A stretch of 64,000 nt of DNA, taken from Necropsobacter massiliensis. GTDB taxonomy: Bacteria; Pseudomonadota; Gammaproteobacteria; Enterobacterales; Pasteurellaceae. A model generated the notes under the pieces. That model did no database searches. It was not told the DNA's origin and saw only the letters and a program-made list of their open reading frames with translations. The stretch is taken from NCBI RefSeq assembly GCF_000827595.2, contig NZ_LN776186.1, positions 164,236 through 228,235 of the forward strand. Direction: 5' to 3'. The position numbers were made by a program, and so were the translations under genes. Shown here one piece after another: positions 1 through 8,661 of this stretch. Positions within the stretch are counted from its first letter, which is position 1, and each line of letters starts with the position of its first letter.

Positions 1-1
1 A

Positions 2-109
2 CCCTCCGCACAACTGCCTTGGGCAACGAAATTGAAGGGGAAAAATTTAATGGCGCAAATTGAGGTGGCGGATGTTGCGGCGCACATGCGGAAACTGGGA
101 TTATTGTGA
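2..109 (+). CDS. C-terminal end of an unidentified gene (cut by window start)
   Basis: An open frame enters from the left edge and ends with TGA at 107-109, leaving 35 codons. The tail ends MRKLGLL and has a short hydrophilic helix-like stretch (AQIEVADVAAHMRK). It uses the same codon style as the neighbouring gene and runs in the same direction. I do not recognise the family from so short a tail, and it could be a chance open frame. Confidence 0.45.
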   Translation, partial: PSAQLPWATKLKGKNLMAQIEVADVAAHMRKLGLL

Positions 110-123
110 CGGCTTAAAAACAG

Positions 124-152
124 TTAAATAATAACCGATTTTCCGCTATAAT
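124..152 (+). promoter_or_regulatory. sigma70-like promoter before the ABC exporter gene
   Basis: TTAAAT at 124-129, a 17-base spacer and a perfect TATAAT at 147-152. It lies between the end of the upstream gene and the ATG at 214, so it would start a transcript near base 159. Confidence 0.5.
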
Positions 153-167
153 AAGCGCAATTTTCAA

Positions 168-197
168 GGCAACATTATCTTGTTGCCTTTTATTTTT
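168..197 (+). terminator. hairpin plus T-rich tract upstream of the ABC exporter gene
   Basis: GGCAAC (168-173) and GTTGCC (182-187) form a six-base stem with an eight-base loop, followed directly by TTTTATTTTT. It is either the terminator of the upstream gene or, since a promoter lies just before it at 124-152, an attenuator in the leader of the next gene. Confidence 0.5.
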
Positions 198-213
198 AGA
201 TGTAGGAAAGGTC

Positions 214-2058
214 ATGTTAAATAAAATTTTTGCATGGTTTGAGCGACGCTTAAACCCTTATCCGGAGCAATCTCCGCAAACGCCGGGCAACGGTCTGATA
301 CGTTTTATCTGGTCGAGCTTGGACGGTATGAAAGGCTGGATCTTGCTGCTCTCGCTGATGGTGGTTGGTACCGGGGTGATGGAAGCGGTGTTGTTTCAGT
401 TTATGGGCGTATTAATTGACTGGATGGGGCAATATACGCCGGCGCAATTATGGGCGGAAAAAGGGCATTTGTTGCTTGCCATGGGCGCGGTGCTGGTTAT
501 CAGCGTGGTCTGGTTGTTTGTTTCTTCGTTGATTCGGTTGCAGACCTTGCAGGGTAATTTCCCGATGCGTTTGCGCTGGAATTTTCACCGTTTGATGTTG
601 GGACAAAGTCTGAGTTTTTATCAGGACGAATTTGCCGGGCGGGTATCGGCCAAAGTGATGCAAACTGCGCTGGCGGTGCGCGATACGGTATTGACGATTG
701 CCGACATGTTTGTGTATGTGGCGGTGTATTTTATTACCTCGGGCGCAGTGCTGGTGGCGTTAGACGGCTGGTTGTTGTTGCCTTTTGTGATTTGGATTGT
801 GCTGTTTGTCGTTATTTTACGGCTACTGATTCCGAAACTGGCGAAAACCGCCGAACGTCAGGCGGATGCCCGTTCGCTAATGACCGGACGGATTACCGAT
901 GCCTATGCCAATATTGCCACGGTAAAATTATTTTCCCATGGTGCGCGCGAAGCCGCTTATGCTAAGCGTTCCATGAAAGAGTTTATGCTAACCGTACATG
1001 CCCAGATGCGTTTAGCCACTTCGCTGGACACGCTGACCTATGCCGCGAATGTGGCGCTGACTTTGAGTACGGCGGTGCTCGGTATTGTATTGTGGCGGCA
1101 AGGTGCAGTCGGCGTCGGGGCGATTGCTACCGCCGTTGCGATGGCATTGCGGGTAAACGGCTTGTCACGCTGGATTATGTGGGAATCAGCGCGTTTGTTT
1201 GAGAATATCGGTACGGTCAACGACGGTATGAATACGTTGACCAAACCGCACACTATTGTGGATAAACAGGATGCTTATCCGCTGAATGTCACGCGCGGTG
1301 AAATTCGTTTCGACGATGTGAGTTTTTCTTATGATGCGGCAAAACCGTTATTGACGCATTTTAATTTAACGATCAAACCGGGTGAGAAAGTCGGTTTAAT
1401 CGGTCGTTCCGGTGCAGGAAAATCCACAATCGTGAATTTATTGCTGCGTTTTTATGAATGTGCGGAAGGGCAAATCACCATTGACGGACAGGACGTTTGT
1501 GCGGTTTCACAGGAAAGCCTGCGCCGCCAGATCGGCTTAGTCACGCAGGATACTTCGCTGCTGCACCGCTCGGTGCGTGATAATATTGTTTACGGTCGTC
1601 CGCAGGCGACGGAAGAGGAAATGCTCAACGCCGCACAACGGGCGGAGGCGGCGGATTTCATTCCGTTTTTAAGCGATGCCAAAGGACGGCGCGGATATGA
1701 CGCCCATGTGGGGGAACGTGGTGTGAAATTATCCGGCGGTCAGCGCCAGCGTATTGCGATAGCCCGTGTGATGCTGAAAGACGCACCGATTCTGTTACTG
1801 GATGAAGCCACCAGCGCGCTAGATTCGGAGGTGGAAGCGGCGATTCAGGAAAGTCTGGATAAAATGATGGAGAATAAAACCGTAATTGCGATTGCACACC
1901 GCTTATCTACCATTGCGGCGATGGATCGCTTGATTGTGCTGGATAAAGGGCAAATCGTCGAACAGGGCAGCCATGCGCAACTACTGGCGCAAAACGGGCT
2001 ATATGCGAAACTATGGCAGCATCAAAGCGGCGGTTTTTTAAGCGAGCATACGGATTAA
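214..2058 (+). CDS. ABC exporter, fused permease and ATPase (HI_1051-like)
   Basis: Half-size type IV ABC exporter of 614 residues: six membrane helices in roughly residues 40-325, then one nucleotide-binding domain. Walker A (GRSGAGKST) is at about 396-404, the signature LSGGQ at about 506, Walker B (LLLDEATSALD) at about 526 and the H-loop histidine in IAHRLST near 560. The length equals that of the uncharacterised H. influenzae transporter HI_1051, and the fold is that of MsbA and multidrug exporters, so it should work as a homodimer moving a lipid or drug out of the cytoplasm. The substrate is not known. The ATG is preceded by AGGAAAGG. It is a single gene closed by a terminator at 2075. 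Confidence 0.93.
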   Translation: MLNKIFAWFERRLNPYPEQSPQTPGNGLIRFIWSSLDGMKGWILLLSLMVVGTGVMEAVLFQFMGVLIDWMGQYTPAQLWAEKGHLLLAMGAVLVISVVWLFVSSLIRLQTLQGNFPMRLRWNFHRLMLGQSLSFYQDEFAGRVSAKVMQTALAVRDTVLTIADMFVYVAVYFITSGAVLVALDGWLLLPFVIWIVLFVVILRLLIPKLAKTAERQADARSLMTGRITDAYANIATVKLFSHGAREAAYAKRSMKEFMLTVHAQMRLATSLDTLTYAANVALTLSTAVLGIVLWRQGAVGVGAIATAVAMALRVNGLSRWIMWESARLFENIGTVNDGMNTLTKPHTIVDKQDAYPLNVTRGEIRFDDVSFSYDAAKPLLTHFNLTIKPGEKVGLIGRSGAGKSTIVNLLLRFYECAEGQITIDGQDVCAVSQESLRRQIGLVTQDTSLLHRSVRDNIVYGRPQATEEEMLNAAQRAEAADFIPFLSDAKGRRGYDAHVGERGVKLSGGQRQRIAIARVMLKDAPILLLDEATSALDSEVEAAIQESLDKMMENKTVIAIAHRLSTIAAMDRLIVLDKGQIVEQGSHAQLLAQNGLYAKLWQHQSGGFLSEHTD

Positions 2059-2074
2059 CCGGTTTTTAACGTAT

Positions 2075-2111
2075 AAAAAAGCAGTTATCCTCGTCGGTTA
2101 ACTGCTTTTTT
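2075..2111. terminator. bidirectional intrinsic terminator
   Basis: AAAAAAGCAGTTA at 2075-2087 pairs perfectly with TAACTGCTTTTTT at 2099-2111. The A-run and T-run make it work for the ABC exporter on the plus strand and the convergent yfcZ gene on the minus strand. Confidence 0.85.
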
Positions 2112-2125
2112 GTTGATGCCGAAAA

Positions 2126-2410
2126 TTAACGCAAACCCAGCTCGAAAATCAGTGATTCCGCCTGACAGCTGAAAGTGAAATCCGCTTTCAGTAACACGCC
2201 GTCATCCGTTTTAGTAATAGTTGATTGAATCTGGCAAGGATCCGTTTCGGCATTTCTGGCTTTGCGGGTAAATTCCGCTAGCGCGTTTTGCGCTTCTTGT
2301 TCGCTAGCGTAGTGTCTTTCGACATGCGCGGTACAGTCGCTGTTGTCGATAACTGTGCCCACATCAAAGGTGTTACAGCCTACGCATTCAACGGGTTGTT
2401 CTTTTTTCAT
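2126..2410 (-). CDS. yfcZ: YfcZ/YiiS family protein (DUF406)
   Basis: Small acidic protein of 94 residues, the same length as E. coli YfcZ. It keeps the family pattern: two cysteines near the N-terminus (VECVGCNTFDVG), the block DNSDCTAHVER, a middle helix, and the C-terminal run DFTFSCQAESLIFELGLR with its conserved cysteine. The function of the family is unknown; the protein is cytosolic. GGAGGAG lies five bases before the ATG. It converges on the ABC exporter across a shared terminator and stands alone. Confidence 0.9.
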   Translation of the reverse strand: MKKEQPVECVGCNTFDVGTVIDNSDCTAHVERHYASEQEAQNALAEFTRKARNAETDPCQIQSTITKTDDGVLLKADFTFSCQAESLIFELGLR

Positions 2411-2523
2411 ATATACTCCTCCGGTTGGAAAACATCATCATGTGCGGAAAACAGCCGTTTTTTTGACCGCACTTTGGGCAATCCCGCCCGCCGATTAAAC
2501 GGGTCGGGCGCCGATGCAGTTAA

Positions 2524-3978
2524 TTATACCTCATAGGTGGTGGAAGCGGTATTGCCGCCGCGACCTGTCCAGTTGGTATGGAAGAATTCGCCGCGCGGTT
2601 TGTCTGTCCGTTCGTAAGTATGGGCGCCGAAGTAATCCCGCTGTGCCTGCAATAAATTTGCTGGCAGACGCGCGGAAGTGTAGCCATCTAAGAAGGTGAT
2701 CGCAGAGGCCATACAAGGCATCGGAATCCCCGCTTCCACCGATTTTGCCACCACTTTGCGCCAGTCCGGCAACGCGTTTTCCAGAATATTTTTGAAATAC
2801 GGATCAGAACCTAAAAAGACCAGATCCGGGGCGGTTTGATAGGCATCGCGGATATTGCCCAAGAAACGGCTGCGGATAATACAGCCTTCGCGCCATAATA
2901 AGGCGGTTGCACCGTAGTTAATGTTCCAGTTGAAATGCTCGGAGGCTTCACGAATCAGCATAAAGCCCTGCGCATAAGAGATGATTTTTGATGCCAGTAA
3001 GGCTTTGCGTACCGCTTCGATCCAGACTTGTTTATCGCCCTCAATCGGCGCAACGGTTTTATTAAACAGTTTCGCCGCATCGGTGCGCTGTTCTTTAAAG
3101 GCGGACACGCAGCGCGCAAAGACCGCTTCGGTAATCAGCGTAAGCGGAATGCCGAAATCCAGCGCGTTGATACCGGTCCATTTACCCGTGCCTTTTTGAC
3201 CTGCGGTATCTAGAATTTTTTCTACCAGCGGCTGACCGTCGCTATCTTGGTAACCGAGAATATCGGTAGTAATATCAATCAGATAACTGTCGAGCTCGGT
3301 ATTTTTCCAATCAGCGAAGATGCGCTGCATTTCCGCATAGCTTAAGCCTAATCCCTCTTTAAGGAACTGATAGGCTTCGCAGATAAGTTGCATGTCGCCG
3401 TATTCAATACCGTTGTGCACCATTTTGACGAAATGGCCGGCGCCTTCTTTACCGACCCAGTCACAACAAGGTTCGCCTTGGTCGGTTTTGGCGGCGATGG
3501 CCTGCAAAATTGGTTTAACATAAGGCCAAGCTTCTTCGTTTCCGCCCGGCATAATAGAAGGACCGTGGCGTGCGCCTTCTTCACCGCCGGAGACACCGGT
3601 GCCGACAAAGCGGATGCCTTTTTCTGCCAGTGTTTTGACGCGGCGGTTTGAGTCCGGATAATTGGAATTGCCACCGTCGATAATAATATCGCCCGCGTCA
3701 AGATGCGGCAACAATGCGTCGATAAACTGATCAACCACTTCGCCGGCACGCACCATTAACATAATTTTACGTGGTTTTTCTAACTTCGCCGCCAAATCTT
3801 CTAACGAATAGGCACCGATCACATTAGTGCCTTTCGCCGCGCCTTGTAAAAATTCGTCCACTTTTGAGGTGGTGCGGTTGAACGCCACCACTTTAAAGCC
3901 ATGGTCGTTCATATTTAAAATGAGGTTCTGCCCCATTACGGCGAGTCCGATAACGCCGATGTCGCCTTTTACTGACAT
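2524..3978 (-). CDS. gnd: 6-phosphogluconate dehydrogenase, decarboxylating
   Basis: Third enzyme of the oxidative pentose phosphate pathway: 6-phosphogluconate + NADP+ gives ribulose 5-phosphate, CO2 and NADPH. The protein has 484 residues with an N-terminal Rossmann motif (IGLAVMGQNL), the substrate loop GGNSNYPDS and the catalytic block GAGHFVKMVHNGIEYG with its lysine and asparagine. An in-frame ATG at 4047 would add 23 residues, but the ATG at 3978 has an AGGAGAAA ribosome site and matches the usual family start. pgl and zwf, the two preceding steps, lie on the same strand, separated from gnd only by a lipoprotein gene and decayed genes. Confidence 0.97.
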   Translation of the reverse strand: MSVKGDIGVIGLAVMGQNLILNMNDHGFKVVAFNRTTSKVDEFLQGAAKGTNVIGAYSLEDLAAKLEKPRKIMLMVRAGEVVDQFIDALLPHLDAGDIIIDGGNSNYPDSNRRVKTLAEKGIRFVGTGVSGGEEGARHGPSIMPGGNEEAWPYVKPILQAIAAKTDQGEPCCDWVGKEGAGHFVKMVHNGIEYGDMQLICEAYQFLKEGLGLSYAEMQRIFADWKNTELDSYLIDITTDILGYQDSDGQPLVEKILDTAGQKGTGKWTGINALDFGIPLTLITEAVFARCVSAFKEQRTDAAKLFNKTVAPIEGDKQVWIEAVRKALLASKIISYAQGFMLIREASEHFNWNINYGATALLWREGCIIRSRFLGNIRDAYQTAPDLVFLGSDPYFKNILENALPDWRKVVAKSVEAGIPMPCMASAITFLDGYTSARLPANLLQAQRDYFGAHTYERTDKPRGEFFHTNWTGRGGNTASTTYEV

Positions 3979-4067
3979 ATTTTTCTCCTGTTGGTTTGAA
4001 TTCTTTACAATGTTTTCAACATCATACCATATCAATGTTGTGTTCATAGTCCGAGCAAACAGATTGA

Positions 4068-4264
4068 TTATTCAATCTCTTTCACCATTTGCCCTGGCTG
4101 ATTATAAAGTTGATATTTCATCATTTCACCGTCTTTGTACAAAATGCAGGTTCTAAGCTGACCTTGTTCGGTGTAATCTGCCGACCAACCATCTGTTTTT
4201 TGGCATAAAGCGCCGAAAATATGGCGTTTTCTTTGCCGGAGACTGATTGCTCGACGGTGGCTAT
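4068..4264 (-). pseudogene. remnant of an unidentified small gene
   Basis: The minus strand is open for about 65 codons between stop codons but lacks a usual start before an internal Met-Met two-thirds of the way along. The reading looks like protein (...TDGWSADYTEQGQLRTCILY...GQMVKEIE stop). It starts only a few bases beyond the stop of the lipoprotein gene, in another frame, so it may be the lost C-terminal part of a longer lipoprotein or the tail of a deleted neighbour. I do not recognise the family. Confidence 0.4.
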
Positions 4265-4272
4265 TTATCCGA

Positions 4273-4689
4273 TTAGCGTGTTAGCGAATAGTTCAATTGT
4301 ACCTTTTTCGCTTTCGCCGCCTGTTCTAACGCCGCTTTATCGCTTTCGCTGTCACCGAGCATATATAACCCCACATTGCTTCCGATTTTCGGTGCTTGTT
4401 CCAGGGCATACAGCACGGTGGCTTTATTCAGCATTTGACTGTTTCCAATTACACCGATGTTGACATTATCCATCCCCAGAACCTGTATGATATTTGAGGC
4501 CGACGGAGAACCAGACGTTTTAATCATTGCAACAACCATCGTATTTGAAACTGCATTACTCGCTGCCGGAATATCGACGATAAAAGCCTGCTTGTCGTGC
4601 GGCATTTTTCCTTGAATATCTTTTAATGATACACCGGATGAACAGGCCGCAAGGCTTAATAAACAAAATAAAGTCAATAATTTTTTCAT
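4273..4689 (-). CDS. hypothetical lipoprotein
   Basis: 138 residues with a lipoprotein signal: basic start MKK, hydrophobic stretch, then the lipobox LAAC with the modified cysteine at residue 16. The mature part is alanine- and lysine-rich, with a helix-prone segment near the end (DKAALEQAAKAKKVQLNYS). The family is not recognised. It should be anchored to a membrane facing the periplasm. AGGAAT stands before the ATG. The frame ends close to an out-of-frame coding remnant at 4068-4264, so the gene may be shortened by a frameshift. Confidence 0.7.
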   Translation of the reverse strand: MKKLLTLFCLLSLAACSSGVSLKDIQGKMPHDKQAFIVDIPAASNAVSNTMVVAMIKTSGSPSASNIIQVLGMDNVNIGVIGNSQMLNKATVLYALEQAPKIGSNVGLYMLGDSESDKAALEQAAKAKKVQLNYSLTR

Positions 4690-4815
4690 ATGTAATTCCT
4701 TTCATGTTAAATAATAATTGGCTGAATTAACCGCACTTTCTCAAGATATTTGCTTAATTTTGCGATATGTTTTCTAGGCAATCAATATGCCATATATCTT
4801 GCTTATTCTTTGCAA

Positions 4816-5244
4816 CTATCGGGTATTTTCTAAAATAAAATCCACCGCCATTTGGCTGTGTAATGCGGCAGTATCAAAAAATGGCAGCGGCGAATCCGTT
4901 TGCTCAATCAATAATCCGATTTCCGTGCAACCTAAAATCACGCCTTTGATGCCAAGTGCGGTCAATTTTTCAATCGTTTCTAAATAGAAAGTTTTGGATT
5001 GCGATAAGATTTTCCCTACACAAAGCTCATCAAAAATAATTCGATGAATTTCTTGTTGTGTTTGCGCATCCGGCACAATCGGCGTAATCCCACGTTCGAT
5101 TAGACCATCCAGATAAAAATTGTCGCTCATGGTAAACGCTGTGCCTAATAATGCCACTTTGCTTAACCCTTGCGCCTTAATTTGATTTATTGTCTTGGTA
5201 CAAGGTGTTACCGCTACAACCTGATTTACGATTATTAAATAACA
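4816..5244 (-). pseudogene. truncated aspartate/glutamate racemase family gene
   Basis: The readable part matches the C-terminal half of YgeA/RacX-type amino acid racemases: VALLGTAFTMSDNFY, FDELCVGK, and the block GVILGCTEIGLL with the second catalytic cysteine. An ATG at 5157 would give 113 residues, but homologous-looking sequence continues upstream without a start (VVAVTPCTKTINQIKAQGLSK) until a TGA at 5245. The family has about 230 residues, so the N-terminal half with the first catalytic cysteine is missing and the protein cannot be an active racemase. It lies in a patch of decayed genes. Confidence 0.75.
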
Positions 5245-5370
5245 TCAGCGTTGTAGAAAACATTGCAATGCCTGTTCGGTAAAGGCATAAGGTAAATATT
5301 TCCAATGCCTCTCTTGAACTGTTTCGCCATCTTCTCCGTTTAAGGTCACAAATGTTGACCTTAAAAAAGC
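5245..5370 (-). pseudogene. C-terminal remnant of an unidentified gene
   Basis: An open stretch of 41 codons on the minus strand ends at the TGA that precedes the racemase remnant. It reads like protein (TFVTLNGEDGETVQERHW, then YAFTEQALQCFLQR) but has no start codon with a ribosome site; a TAG closes it upstream. It probably marks the junction left by a deletion. I do not recognise the family. Confidence 0.4.
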
Positions 5371-5430
5371 CTAAAATGAACCAATTTTCATTATTTAGAT
5401 TTTTGAGATCACAATTTGCGATCTCAACAT

Positions 5431-6129
5431 TTACAATAACTTCGCCGCCTCTTTATCCAAATACCACTCCGTGACGCCGTTTTTCGCGTGAATGCGAGCG
5501 GCGGGATAAGGCAGTTTTTCGGGGGGGACGTCTTGAATTTCTTTCAAGATTTCCGCTTTCGCCGCGCCCGTCACCAAATAGGTAATACGTTTTGCTTGCG
5601 CAATCAGTTTTGCCGTTTTTGAGATACGCAGCTGTCCGCTGTCGGGATGTTTTGCGATTACCGCTAAATTCGGGTCGTCAAAATTGGTTTGGTGCGGGAA
5701 CAAGGACGCCGTATGCCCGTCTGCGCCCATGCCTAGGATAATCCAGTCAAACGCCAGATTGGGAACTGTTGCGCATAGTTCCTGCTCGAAACGTTTAAGT
5801 TCTTCCTGCGCTGGTTGTTCGCCGCGGATACGGTGAATATTCTGCGGCGGAATGGCGATGTGAGCGAATAATAATTTCTGTACTTCGCCGTAATTGCTTT
5901 CCGGATCCTGTGGCGGCACCATGCGCTCATCGCCCCACCAAAAATGCAGATTTTTCCACCGCACTGTGGTGGCGAAAGGTTCGCTCGCCAGCGTTTTAAA
6001 CAGCAACTTCGGCGTACTGCCGCCGGATAAGGAAATATGCACCGGGCGCTCCTGTTCACTGTAGGCGCTTAGCTCGTCGGCGATTTTTGCTACCGCCGCT
6101 TGTGCGCTGTCAAAAATAATAGATTGCAT
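5431..6129 (-). CDS. pgl: 6-phosphogluconolactonase
   Basis: Hydrolyses 6-phosphogluconolactone to 6-phosphogluconate, the second step of the oxidative pentose phosphate pathway. The 232-residue protein has the DevB/SOL signatures: SLSGGSTPK in the phosphate-binding region, WGDERMV, and GMGADGHTASLFP. An ATG at 6144 would add five residues, but the ATG at 6129 has GAGG seven bases upstream and matches the family start. It follows zwf by 72 bases on the same strand, so the two are probably co-transcribed. Confidence 0.96.
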   Translation of the reverse strand: MQSIIFDSAQAAVAKIADELSAYSEQERPVHISLSGGSTPKLLFKTLASEPFATTVRWKNLHFWWGDERMVPPQDPESNYGEVQKLLFAHIAIPPQNIHRIRGEQPAQEELKRFEQELCATVPNLAFDWIILGMGADGHTASLFPHQTNFDDPNLAVIAKHPDSGQLRISKTAKLIAQAKRITYLVTGAAKAEILKEIQDVPPEKLPYPAARIHAKNGVTEWYLDKEAAKLL

Positions 6130-6201
6130 GATTGTTCCTCGCATGATGTATGAATATGCCGGATAACAAAGGTGCGCGGCAGCGCCCTACCGGCAAATAA
6201 T

Positions 6202-7692
6202 TTAAATTTTTTTCTTCATTAACCCGCTCGGTTTGCGCCATACCCGTCCGGTTTTGGCGATCATTTTGTCTGCTTCAACCGGTCCCCAGCTGCCGGATTC
6301 GTATTCGTAAACCCGTCCGCGTTCGGCTTTGTAATCCAGAATCGGCTGGACAAATTTCCAGCAGGCATGTACCGCATCGGTACGCGCAAATAAGGTCGCG
6401 TCTCCTTTCATGGCATCCAGCAGCAGGCGTTCGTAGGCGCTCAGCAGGCTTAGGGTGGCGAGATCCGCATAACGAAAATCCATGGATACCTCTTTGGCTT
6501 CAAAACCGGCGCCCGGTTTTTTCAGCCCGAAGCGCATGGAAATCCCCTCGTCTGGCTGAATGCGGATAATCAGTTTATTTTCCGGCGCTTTCTGACTGAA
6601 TACCGGGTGCGGGGTGGTTTTAAAGTGAATCACCACTTCGGTGACGCGCACCGGCAGCCGTTTTCCGGTGCGCACATAAAACGGCACGCCTGCCCAACGC
6701 CAGTTATCGATTTCACAGCGCAGCGCCATATAGGTTTCGGTGTCGGAATCCGCTGGCACGCCTTTTTCTTCGGTATAGCCTTTGAGTTTTTTGCCGTCGA
6801 TTGAGGCACTGGTATATTGACCGAGTACCAGATTGTTTTTCACGTCCTCGGCGCTTAACGGGTGTAGGCAGTGCAAAACTTTCGCCACTTCGTCACGCAT
6901 GGAATCGGCGTTAATGATCGCCGGCGGTTCCATGGCGACCATTGCCAGCACTTGCAGCAAATGGTTCTGGAACATATCGCGCACCGCGCCGGAACCGTCG
7001 TAATAGCCGCCGCGTTCTTCCACTCCGATTTGTTCTGCGCCGGTGATCTCGACATAATCAATAAAATTGCGATTCCACAACGGTTCAAACAAACCGTTTG
7101 AAAAACGCAGCACCAGCAAATTCTGCACGGTTTCTTTACCCAGATAGTGATCGATACGGTAAATTTGATGTTCTTCAAAGAAGCGGTGAATTTGCACGTC
7201 TAAGGCTTTGGCAGTTTTAATATCATAACCGAACGGCTTTTCTACGATAATCCGTTTCCAGCCGAATTCTTCGGTGTTTAAGCCGTGTGCCGCCAGACAT
7301 TCCGGGATCACGCCGTATAAGCTCGGCGGCGTTGACATATAATATAATGTGTTTCCGCAGCTTTGGTATTTATCGTGCAATTCGTCCAGGCGCGGTGTCA
7401 GCTTGGCATAGTCCGACGCTTCGGCGGTATTAATGGCTTGATAATACAGATGGCTACAGAATTTTTCCAGCGTATCGCGGTCGGTTTTCTCTGTTTCCAG
7501 CAGTGCCTTATGCATTTTTTGCCGGAATTCTTCGTCGCTCAGTTCTGTTCGCGCAACGCCCAGCACGGAAAAATGTTCGGTTAAACGTCCTATTTTGTAT
7601 AAATTATACAGAGCCGGAATCAGTTTGCGGTGGGTTAAATCCCCGGAGGCGCCGAAAATGACAATACAATTATTTTCTGCATTAACGTTCAT
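6202..7692 (-). CDS. zwf: glucose-6-phosphate 1-dehydrogenase
   Basis: First enzyme of the oxidative pentose phosphate pathway: glucose 6-phosphate + NADP+ gives 6-phosphogluconolactone and NADPH. The 496-residue protein has the coenzyme motif [12 protein letters not shown] near residue 14 and the substrate motif [13 protein letters not shown] near residue 180, with EKPFGYD before it. Length and order are typical. AGGAA precedes the ATG. It lies 74 bases downstream of cysQ and just upstream of pgl on the same strand. Confidence 0.97.
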   Translation of the reverse strand: MNVNAENNCIVIFGASGDLTHRKLIPALYNLYKIGRLTEHFSVLGVARTELSDEEFRQKMHKALLETEKTDRDTLEKFCSHLYYQAINTAEASDYAKLTPRLDELHDKYQSCGNTLYYMSTPPSLYGVIPECLAAHGLNTEEFGWKRIIVEKPFGYDIKTAKALDVQIHRFFEEHQIYRIDHYLGKETVQNLLVLRFSNGLFEPLWNRNFIDYVEITGAEQIGVEERGGYYDGSGAVRDMFQNHLLQVLAMVAMEPPAIINADSMRDEVAKVLHCLHPLSAEDVKNNLVLGQYTSASIDGKKLKGYTEEKGVPADSDTETYMALRCEIDNWRWAGVPFYVRTGKRLPVRVTEVVIHFKTTPHPVFSQKAPENKLIIRIQPDEGISMRFGLKKPGAGFEAKEVSMDFRYADLATLSLLSAYERLLLDAMKGDATLFARTDAVHACWKFVQPILDYKAERGRVYEYESGSWGPVEADKMIAKTGRVWRKPSGLMKKKI

Positions 7693-7766
7693 ATTGTTCC
7701 TAAATGTGATGTGTCAAAAGAGCTGTAATAATATGCTCAAACCGGGTAAATTACCAATAGTTCTGA

Positions 7767-8576
7767 TTAATCGAATTGAAAGATAGCCCGCCAGTCGAGA
7801 CCGCTGTCCGCGCCCATTACGAAGTCGGGGTTGACCAGCGTTTCCCGTTGATTGTAAGTCAGCGGTTGGAAGCGGGTATCGACGATAAATCCGCCGGTTT
7901 CGTTCAGCAGCACTTCCGCCGCTGCGGTATCCCATTCGCCGGTTTGTCCCAAACGCACATAACAATCCGCGCAGCCTTCTGCCACTAATGCGCCTTTCAG
8001 CCCGCAGGAACCGTGGATCAGAAATTCGTATTGATAATTCGGGGTTAAAATCGACCGCACTTTTTCCTGCGCATCGCGAGAACCAACAGCGATTTTTAAC
8101 GGTTTTGCCGGATTCAGCGCGCGCGGGGCGAGCCGCGTTAGACCGTCCGGGGTTTGCTTGTATGCACCGACGTTGCGCATGGCGTAATAGGTGTGTGCCG
8201 ATAGCGGTACATGAATAATGCCCATTATTGGGCGATTGTGTTCAATCAGGGCAATCAACAAACAAAATTGACCGCTGCGGTTAATGAAATGCTGTGTGCC
8301 GTCGAGCGGATCAATCAGCCAATAACGTTGCCAGTCTTTACGCTGTGCCAGCGAGATATGAGCGCTTTCTTCCGACAGCACCGGAATGGCGGGCGTAAGT
8401 GCGGTCAGTTTTTCGATTAAAAATCGGCTGACGAACAGATCCGCAGCAGTGACCGGTGTATTGTCGGTTTTGGTATGTACGGTCAGGTTACGCTGATAAA
8501 AATCGCTTAAGTGATCGCCCGCCTGACGGGCAATGTGCAGGGCGGATTGCAATAATTGCGGAGTTGGTAACGCCAT
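7767..8576 (-). CDS. cysQ: 3'(2'),5'-bisphosphate nucleotidase CysQ
   Basis: Removes the 3'-phosphate from PAP, the by-product of sulfate activation, and so relieves inhibition of sulfur and RNA enzymes. The 269-residue protein belongs to the inositol monophosphatase fold: metal-binding glutamate in VLSEESAH, the DPLDGTQHF motif, and EWDTAAAEVL near the end. Upstream ATGs exist to 8648, but MALPTPQLL at 8576 is the family start. The neighbours zwf and the OPT transporter match the H. influenzae order. The sulfate importer at 33575-37386 supports a role in sulfur metabolism. Confidence 0.93.
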   Translation of the reverse strand: MALPTPQLLQSALHIARQAGDHLSDFYQRNLTVHTKTDNTPVTAADLFVSRFLIEKLTALTPAIPVLSEESAHISLAQRKDWQRYWLIDPLDGTQHFINRSGQFCLLIALIEHNRPIMGIIHVPLSAHTYYAMRNVGAYKQTPDGLTRLAPRALNPAKPLKIAVGSRDAQEKVRSILTPNYQYEFLIHGSCGLKGALVAEGCADCYVRLGQTGEWDTAAAEVLLNETGGFIVDTRFQPLTYNQRETLVNPDFVMGADSGLDWRAIFQFD

Positions 8577-8624
8577 AGTCAGCCTCAATATTCGCTTAGT
8601 GGCGATAGTATAACAAAAGAAATG

Positions 8625-8653
8625 AAAAAGGGTGCAAATCATTCGCACCCTTT
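8625..8653 (-). terminator. intrinsic terminator after the OPT transporter gene
   Basis: On the minus strand AAAGGGTGC pairs with GCACCCTTT around a nine-base loop, followed by a T-rich tract. It lies between the stop of the OPT gene and the start of cysQ and thus separates their transcripts. Confidence 0.8.
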
Positions 8654-8661
8654 AATTCATA

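Noticed and set aside
3979-4047. Upstream start for gnd adding 23 residues
   Set aside because: The ATG at 3978 has a good ribosome site and the family start; the extension does not look like the protein.
5405-5427. Hairpin TTGAGATC/GATCTCAA downstream of pgl as a terminator
   Set aside because: No T-run on the minus strand after the stem; left as a weak inverted repeat.
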